Source of the DNA: Zelopaecilomyces penicillatus
Taxonomy: Eukaryota > Ascomycota > Sordariomycetes > Hypocreales > Pseudodiploosporaceae
Length of the DNA stretch: 64,000 bases
Direction: 5' to 3'
NCBI GenBank assembly: GCA_005765155.1
Contig: VCCP01000003.1
Span: forward strand, 5,642,001 to 5,706,000
The notes beneath the pieces were generated by a model that saw nothing but the letters and a program-made list of their open reading frames with translations, had not been told where the DNA came from and did no database searches. Of the stretch, positions 58,174 through 64,000 are shown in pieces; position 1 is the first letter of the stretch, and every line of letters begins with the position of its first letter. The translations under genes and the position numbers were made by a program.

Positions 58174-61100
58174 TTATGCCACAGATGCAATCACAAGTGC
58201 TGCCACATTTTCCTCCTCGCTCCTCACTGTAATCTTTGTAGTGACTCCGGTTTTGGACGAGTATGCCATACGGACGAGGGCCACCACTCTGCCGCCATTC
58301 ACGCTCTTGCCCAGCAGCTTGAGAGTGTGAGTGCTCTGGTTGATAGGCACGTCGGTTCCATCCAAGGGTTGTAGAGATAATGTCTTTGCCAGCTGTTCCG
58401 TTGCATCTATTTCCTTTGTTAGCTGCGAGTTGCCTAAATGAATAGAACCATCCATGCTTACCTGCGATGCTCTTCATGCCACTCAACTGAAGAGTCTCTT
58501 CGGCCTCCTCCCCTGAAGCACCAATCTGCTCCCAAAGGTGGTTGAAATTGCTTGCAAATGTCGGTACAATGTAATCACTGCCGCTAAGATCAAACTCGGA
58601 TACTTCATATTCATCGTCGTATCCAGTCTCCTCAGGCTCGCTGGTAGAGGGGTCAATTTCCTTGCTGGTAAACTTGAGGACGTTGGAGAATGCTGTAATG
58701 GGTAAAGAGCCTTCTCCATTCAGCTTCTTGAATGCAACATAGACCTTTCCGGGCACATTCGTAGCAAGGCTTTCGGATTGAATGATGAACACCTCCTCGA
58801 GGTCCTCGTCATCTGTGGGGGTTGCAACCACTGATACATTCTCCAGAATAGTATCTGGAAGCGTGTTCTTCACCTCATACTGCAATACGACGTGCTCCTT
58901 GAAGATGTGCTTCACAACAGTGACAACGTACTCGGTCTCGGCTTCCGTTAGCTCCACAATGGGTGATGACTTGAGAACACTGCCAAACTCCTTCATCTCT
59001 GGAATCTGCATAAGCTCCTCGGCATAGCGCTGGGCTTGAGCATTGGCAGACGCGATAGCCTCCGCCCCTGATGTAGGAGTCTTATTAGGGCCAACCTTGG
59101 GAGCCTTCAAGGTCGGTGTGGTAGCAGTAAGCTTCTTGGTCCGGTCCTCAGCATCGGCCTGCTCCCTCGTAACAACAGGAATGTTGGAGATGTCGAAGGG
59201 CGAGTCAAAGGCTGACTTGTCATCAGATGTGACATACATGACAAGCTGGTGCTCGAAGAATGGTAGAGAAAACATGCTGTCTGAAATAACGAATTAGCGA
59301 TCCCTTTATCAATGCAGCCCTCCCCCCTGATTTGACAGAAACTTACCGTTCTTAACAAAGTTACGTGCCATCTCATCGTCTTCTTCGGCCATAAGCTTCA
59401 GGTTCAGAGCCGCACGGTCTCTGACCTCATCATCGACGTCGTCGAGACAGCGCGTAAGTAGCACCTTGACGCTGCTTTTGACATCAGGATCCGTCTGACC
59501 AACACCGAACTTAGCGAGAGCAGTGACAGCAGCAGCTCGAACAATGGCATTCTCAAGCACCACACGGTTGTAGATGTATCGGATATACTTGGTAGGTTGG
59601 GCAGTCTTGGGACCCTCAAGACCAATAAGATGAAGGATACGAACAGCGAGCTTGGTGAACTCGCAGTCCTCGATGAACTCGCACAGATGGGCAAGGGCAT
59701 CCTCCTTGGAGTCAGGCACAAACTTGATCAAGTCAAACATGCTCTCCACAACTGCACGCTTGAACTCGTAGCCACCCTCGTCTCGAAGGGTACCACTGAG
59801 GAAAGTCAACATGCCAGCCTGCTTGCTAGGGAACTTCAGGCAGAGCGTGCGGATTGCCTCCACAATAGTAATCTTAAACTCATCGGTGATTTCTGACATG
59901 AAGCCAGACACTTGTTTCATTAATCGGTCTACGCTTGCCTCGTTTCCAGTCTTGAGCAATGTCGTAATGGCGAAAGTGGCAATTGATCGGTTGGAGTTGG
60001 AGATCAGAAGCTCAATATCGGGATTGCAAACGCTGACTGCTGTGGGGTTGAAGGAGGCGAAACTATGGAGGATTCTGAGAGCTGCAAATTTGGTGACTGC
60101 CCGGGGAGAGGTCAGGAAGAGCTGGAGGACGTGAACGGCCTGGTTGACTTCAGCATCCGTCACATCTCTCATGTCGCAAACAGCCTTGGCGGCCTCGAAG
60201 TTGACCATCTCGCTCTTGTGTCGTAGCCAGCCATCCAGGAGCTGCATCATCGGCCTTCGTAGTGCGGGATCCTCCTCTGCGAGCTGAGCTGCTAGCCGAA
60301 CAAGCATCACGGTAGCAGCGGGGCTCTTGACCGCCCCTGCAGCGCCGAATTGCTGAACCATCTTGACGAGAGCCATTCGATCGTGCATGCGCATCTGATA
60401 CAGCAGGCCAATGGCGTGGTATTGTGTCATGGTGGAATTATTCACAGGCATCTGGCTAGAGGACGAGGAGAAGCCTAATGAGAAGCCACCGGACGACTTG
60501 GATGAGGCGGCGGCTTCCTGAGTCTCGCCCTGCCAGCGTCGAACGACATCTCTAGCGATGGGTAGGAGGTGATATGATGAGACCAAGGCGGCGGATGATA
60601 CCGAGGGGTTCTTATCCACGATTGCAGTCTTCATCACTCGCTCAATCGATTGAACGGTCGTTGCCTGGCGGTTCCTGTTAGCACACCACCACACCGTCTG
60701 AAGCCCCACGAAGGGGCTCCTTGGCTCAGTTCACCCACGTCGATGATACGGCATAATGCTCGAATGGCATTAGGTCTATAAATCGCATCGCTGCCGCCGC
60801 CAGTATCCTTCATAATGGTGCTTGTCACCATGATAATATCCTCCGCCGAGTTGGCCAGCTCCTTAATCACAAGGTGGACCATTTGTCGCAAGCTGGCATC
60901 TTTGTTCTGGAACAGCTTGGAAATACCAAAGAAAAGCGTCGTGGCCTCATTGGTAGGGAACTTCTCCCCCGTATAGAGGAGGAGGGCGATCTTGGTCAGG
61001 AGAATGCGGCATCGTCGAGGCTGGATCGGGGAGCTGTTGAACAATCGTGCTGTTCCGCCGAATTAGCTTGATTGTGGGGGTGGGAGACAGGAGAGTGTGG

Positions 61101-61203
61101 GAGGAAGAGCATTGGCGACCGGCTCACCTTCTTGGAAGACCTGTGTGCGATCCACCTTGACCAGCCCGAGATCGGCATCTTCGTCCTTCTTGCCGTAGCT
61201 CAT
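58174..61203 (-). CDS. SEC21: Coatomer subunit gamma (gamma-COP)
   Basis: Exons 61203..61128, 61049..60739, 60664..59347, 59280..58462 and 58406..58174 give 918 aa (yeast 935, human 874). All four introns keep frame with GT...AG and CTAAC-type branches. The N-terminal adaptin-like helical repeat trunk (about 20-560) is well conserved (IALLLYTGEKFPTNEATTLFF, AIYRPNAIRALCRI, TQYHAIGLLYQMR, IYNRVVLENAIVRAAAVTALA). A linker follows, then the gamma-COP appendage from about 670 (SSPIVELTEAETEYVVTVVK) to the end, including VPTFASNFNHLWEQIG. Gamma-COP is part of the F-subcomplex of the COPI coat and binds Arf1, ArfGAP and dilysine cargo for Golgi-to-ER retrieval. Divergent from ATP12 across 511 bp. 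Confidence 0.96.
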
Positions 61204-61714
61204 CTTGGGCGACTTGGTCGAGAGGGAAATGTGGTGCAGAACAATGTGGTGGTTTTGGCCGAGTTGCTACACAACCACCACGTTGACACTTTGGGCTCGG
61301 GGATGGCGGCGGGTCAAATGGAGTCACGTGATGTATTTGTGAACACGACGATGTATGCAATGTGTCTTTACGGCTGCGATTTCAAAGGAGAAAATTAAGC
61401 GAGCCGTTTGTTTAAAAAATTGAATGGCTACTTGAATAATTGAGATGGTATCGTGGGACCAAGCTTTCTTATTGCGAGTTGATGCTTTGAGAACTCTTGG
61501 ACTCCTCAAGCTCCACCATGAATACATTCGGTGAGCTCGGTGAGGGGCAGATAGCCTTAGTGGGGCTCTCACCGCGAATTTGTCCCCGAAAAATCCCCTA
61601 GATGGTGGGTGACCTGACTGACATCATTCAGCCTCTCAAACCCACGATTACCCTCGATATACTGTCTCTCCTTCGACCTAGTACAACGTCCCTCAACTGC
61701 GCTGGCACGCAAAG
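61204..61714. promoter_or_regulatory. Divergent promoter between SEC21 and ATP12
   Basis: 511 bp separating the two start codons. No TATA box is obvious. No gene-like frame. It contains both leaders. Confidence 0.5.
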
Positions 61715-62909
61715 ATGCACACACCAACACGATTGACGCTACGGCTTTTGCCGCGCCTTACAGTCCGCCCTGTAAACGTCCGTACCCTTCATTCTACTAT
61801 TGCCAAGCCAGCCTATGTTGCGCCGATTGTAGGAACAGGGCCGCCGCCCGAGGCACCTGCTGATCCAGAGAGAGCTTTGCTCAATGCTGCGCGCGTGGAG
61901 CGTAGGAGAAAGCAGGCGGAGATGCTCAAAGCTGTGAAGCAAATCCGGAGGGTTCAGGACGGGAAATCTAGCGGCGGCGGTTTGAAGAGTAGATTCTGGA
62001 AGGAAGTTGCTGTACATGAGGTAGATGGTAGGTGCTACGCCGAGGCTGGGATACCGCAGCGTCTTGCCATCAAGGTGCATGAGAAATGAAAGCTGATGAG
62101 CGATAAAAGGTGCACTTCAAGTCCACCTCGATGCTCGACCGTTGAGGCACCCCACAACGAAAACCATCGTCCGCCTCCCAATATCCAAACCGGACCTCGC
62201 CACTGCCCTAGCTTACGAATGGGATGTCATGACCTCTGCACAGTCTGCAACAAAACAGCACTTGATCCCATTGACCGGCCTAGTCTGTAGGGCCCTCGAC
62301 ATTGCTGCCGATGACGCGTTAGACACACCCGAGTCGGCCAAGATTCGCACCGGAATCACAACAACTGTTCTGAGATATCTGGACACAGACTCTTTACTTT
62401 GCTGGGCACCACCAGCAACTAAATTTGATCGGCGAAACGAGGCTGGAGAATCCCTCCGAGATGTGCAGAAAAAGGTGGCCGAGGAAACAATCGCGTTCCT
62501 GACAACTAGTGTCTGGCCAGGAACCACTATCGAGCCGGTTCTGGATGGTGACGAAATCTTTCCACGCAAGCAGGCCGATGGTGTGCGAGAAATTGTCCAA
62601 GGCTGGATCATGGGTCTCGATTCATGGCAGATTGCTGGCTTAGAGAGGGCTGTTCTGGCCGGAAAGAGTCTCATCGCTGCCGCCAGACTCGTCGCAGAGT
62701 GGAGTGAAGGTCAGGTAGGCAAAGAAAACGTGGCTACTTATGGCAGCTTTGGTGTGGAGGAGGCTGCCAAGGCGACCAGCTTGGAGGTTGACTGGCAGAT
62801 CGATCAATGGGGCGAGGTTGAGGATACGCACGATGTGAATGTGGAGGATGTGAGGAGGCAGCTGGGCAGTGTTGTACTGCTAGTGTCTGGGACTGGTACA
62901 AAAGCATAG
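61715..62909 (+). CDS. ATP12: Mitochondrial F1-ATPase assembly factor Atp12
   Basis: Exons 61715..62027 and 62110..62909 (GTAGGT donor, AAAAG acceptor) give 370 aa. The N terminus is an Arg/Leu/Thr-rich presequence (MHTPTRLTLRLLPRLTVRPV, then RTLHST) for matrix import. The ATP12 domain starts at about residue 92 with SRFWKEVAVHEVDGALQVHL and RPLRHPTTKTIVRLP and includes ALAYEWD, LIPLTGLVCRALD, TDSLLCW and GLDSWQIAGLERAV. Atp12 is the matrix chaperone that holds unassembled F1-alpha subunits until they pair with beta. Length fits fungal Atp12, slightly longer than yeast (325). The intron splits the conserved VDG codon. Confidence 0.95.
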
Positions 62910-64000
62910 AATCTTGTTGCGCGGTCCAAGAGATTGATTGGACCCACTGTGTATGAACAAAATCTTGAAGCACATGAGGTTATGTAGTCGAGATGTACGA
63001 TATGTACGAAAGGAAGATGATGAGGCTAAAATGCGGCATAACCCTATTTCTGCCGCCTTCAATCACTTTCGAATGTGCTGTCAATGCCAAGTTGATGAAG
63101 CCATACATTATACATATTGCCTCGTTCAAAGGTACCGAAGAACGATAAGTCCAGGCTGAAAGGTGAACTCCTCAAGTAGAGTGTGCCGAACGTTTGGCCA
63201 GGCGACGTTGATTCAAGAGATGTTAGATTTGGTTCCAAAATCGCGTTTGTCATGTTAGTGAACATTGTTATCCAAGGGCACTGGTGGGGAACCTGTCAGT
63301 TTCATCAAGCAAAGCTACGAAGCCCGTTGATTGAGGCTGCAGACGTTTTTTACGATTATAGCCTAGGTAGACTCTCTCAGTAGGGAGGCTATTTATGTCA
63401 AAAATGTCCTGGCATTTTGTGCCAACGGGTTTATCATTGCACGTGGGTTAGTAAATACCACCATAAAAAGGACATGTCTTGGCAGGTTTGGGAATATCGG
63501 CAGATGTACTGTGGATGAGCAAGTGTTTGTTTTGTTTTCCTCTAATTAGGACATCTGGACAGGTTAGTGAGGACTTTGCACCTGAGGGAAGGCGTAACAT
63601 TAAGATATCCTGCCACCTCAAAAGTAATGTCGCCTGGCTACAAAACGTGGAATAGGCAGAGGGAGAATGAACGAAATAAAGCTGTGGATCCATCATATGA
63701 AGACTCAGTTGACAATGTAATATTAATAGTTCTCCAATAGCTGACAAGAACAGCAATGTACAAGATGATTTTTGCTTGATATGCCAGAACCATGCTGACT
63801 GGATCTGAAGTAACGCAGCTGAATATCAAGATCGCCTGAATCAGCCATCTTCATCAAGAACTTACAGCTCTATATTGACTTGGTAGCAAGGGAACATGCC
63901 ATTGTGCTGTAACAACATCGTGGGTCTACCTAAACCAGTGCTCAATAGCAGATTCATCCATCCATCCATCCATCTAATTCCTGACGCAACCGCCCACAAC
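62910..64000. other. Right-edge region, no supported gene
   Basis: 1.1 kb downstream of ATP12. Only short frames with no recognisable domain; it ends with an (atcc)n microsatellite at 63955-63974. A gene beginning beyond the window cannot be judged. Confidence 0.45.
63955..63974. repeat. Tetranucleotide microsatellite (atcc)n
   Basis: Five near-perfect units at the right edge. Confidence 0.75.

Noticed and set aside
57947..58330. ATG-started 127-codon frame antisense to the SEC21 3' end
   Set aside because: Its second half is the shadow of SEC21 coding sequence; the first half resembles nothing known.

Overview
This window looks like nuclear DNA of a filamentous ascomycete (Pezizomycotina), most likely a Sordariomycete and perhaps Hypocreales. 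The reasons are: spliceosomal introns of about 50-90 nt with GT(A/G)xG(T/A) donors and CTNAC-type branch sites shortly before the acceptor; a C6 zinc-cluster regulator, a fungal APH-type phosphotransferase and a divergent SRPK-like kinase side by side; and single-copy fungal housekeeping genes. The order-level placement is an inference from protein resemblance, because no search was possible. All exon models were worked out by hand from splice signals and reading-frame continuity.

Left block (1-17.9 kb) is gene-dense. In order: a partial SLS1-like mitochondrial gene running off the left edge (-), the Smc5/6 subunit NSE3 (+), the splicing factor SF3b subunit 5 (-, its first coding exon is only the ATG), a double zinc-finger MYND-like protein (+), a C6 zinc-cluster transcription factor (+), an F-box-like fungal family protein (-), a SRPK-like kinase with a mitochondrial-type N terminus (+), an APH/choline-kinase-like phosphotransferase (-), a two-TM hypothetical protein (+), and an intron-containing tRNA-Gly(GCC) (-).

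Middle block (17.9-52.3 kb) is gene-poor. I can support only three protein genes there: a small C-terminal-anchored membrane protein with a PPPPY motif (21.7 kb), the Rap/RSR1/BUD1-type small GTPase (29.8-31.0 kb, eight exons), and a Whi3/Scw1-like RRM protein (45.6-47.3 kb). They sit behind very long non-coding upstream stretches (about 3.8, 7.4 and 14.6 kb). These hold microsatellites, pyrimidine-rich leaders, a recurrent GTACGGAGTAC motif, and relics of a short inverted-repeat transposable element (two copies with 5-bp target-site duplications and two more decayed ones). BUD1 and Whi3/Scw1 homologues both act in polarity or cell-cycle morphogenesis, and the long leaders suggest heavy transcriptional or translational control.

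Right block (52.3-63 kb) is again housekeeping: EFR3 (PI4-kinase plasma-membrane scaffold, -), SEC21/gamma-COP (COPI coat, -), and the divergently transcribed ATP12 (mitochondrial F1-ATPase assembly factor, +). The last 1.1 kb holds no supportable gene.

I see no CRISPR, phage, secondary-metabolite cluster or clearly new multi-gene system. The most unusual items are the short inverted-repeat element family, the ATG-only coding exon of SF3b5, the presequence-bearing divergent kinase, the ATGA-overlapping upstream ORF of the Whi3-like gene, and competing splice acceptors in the zinc-cluster regulator.
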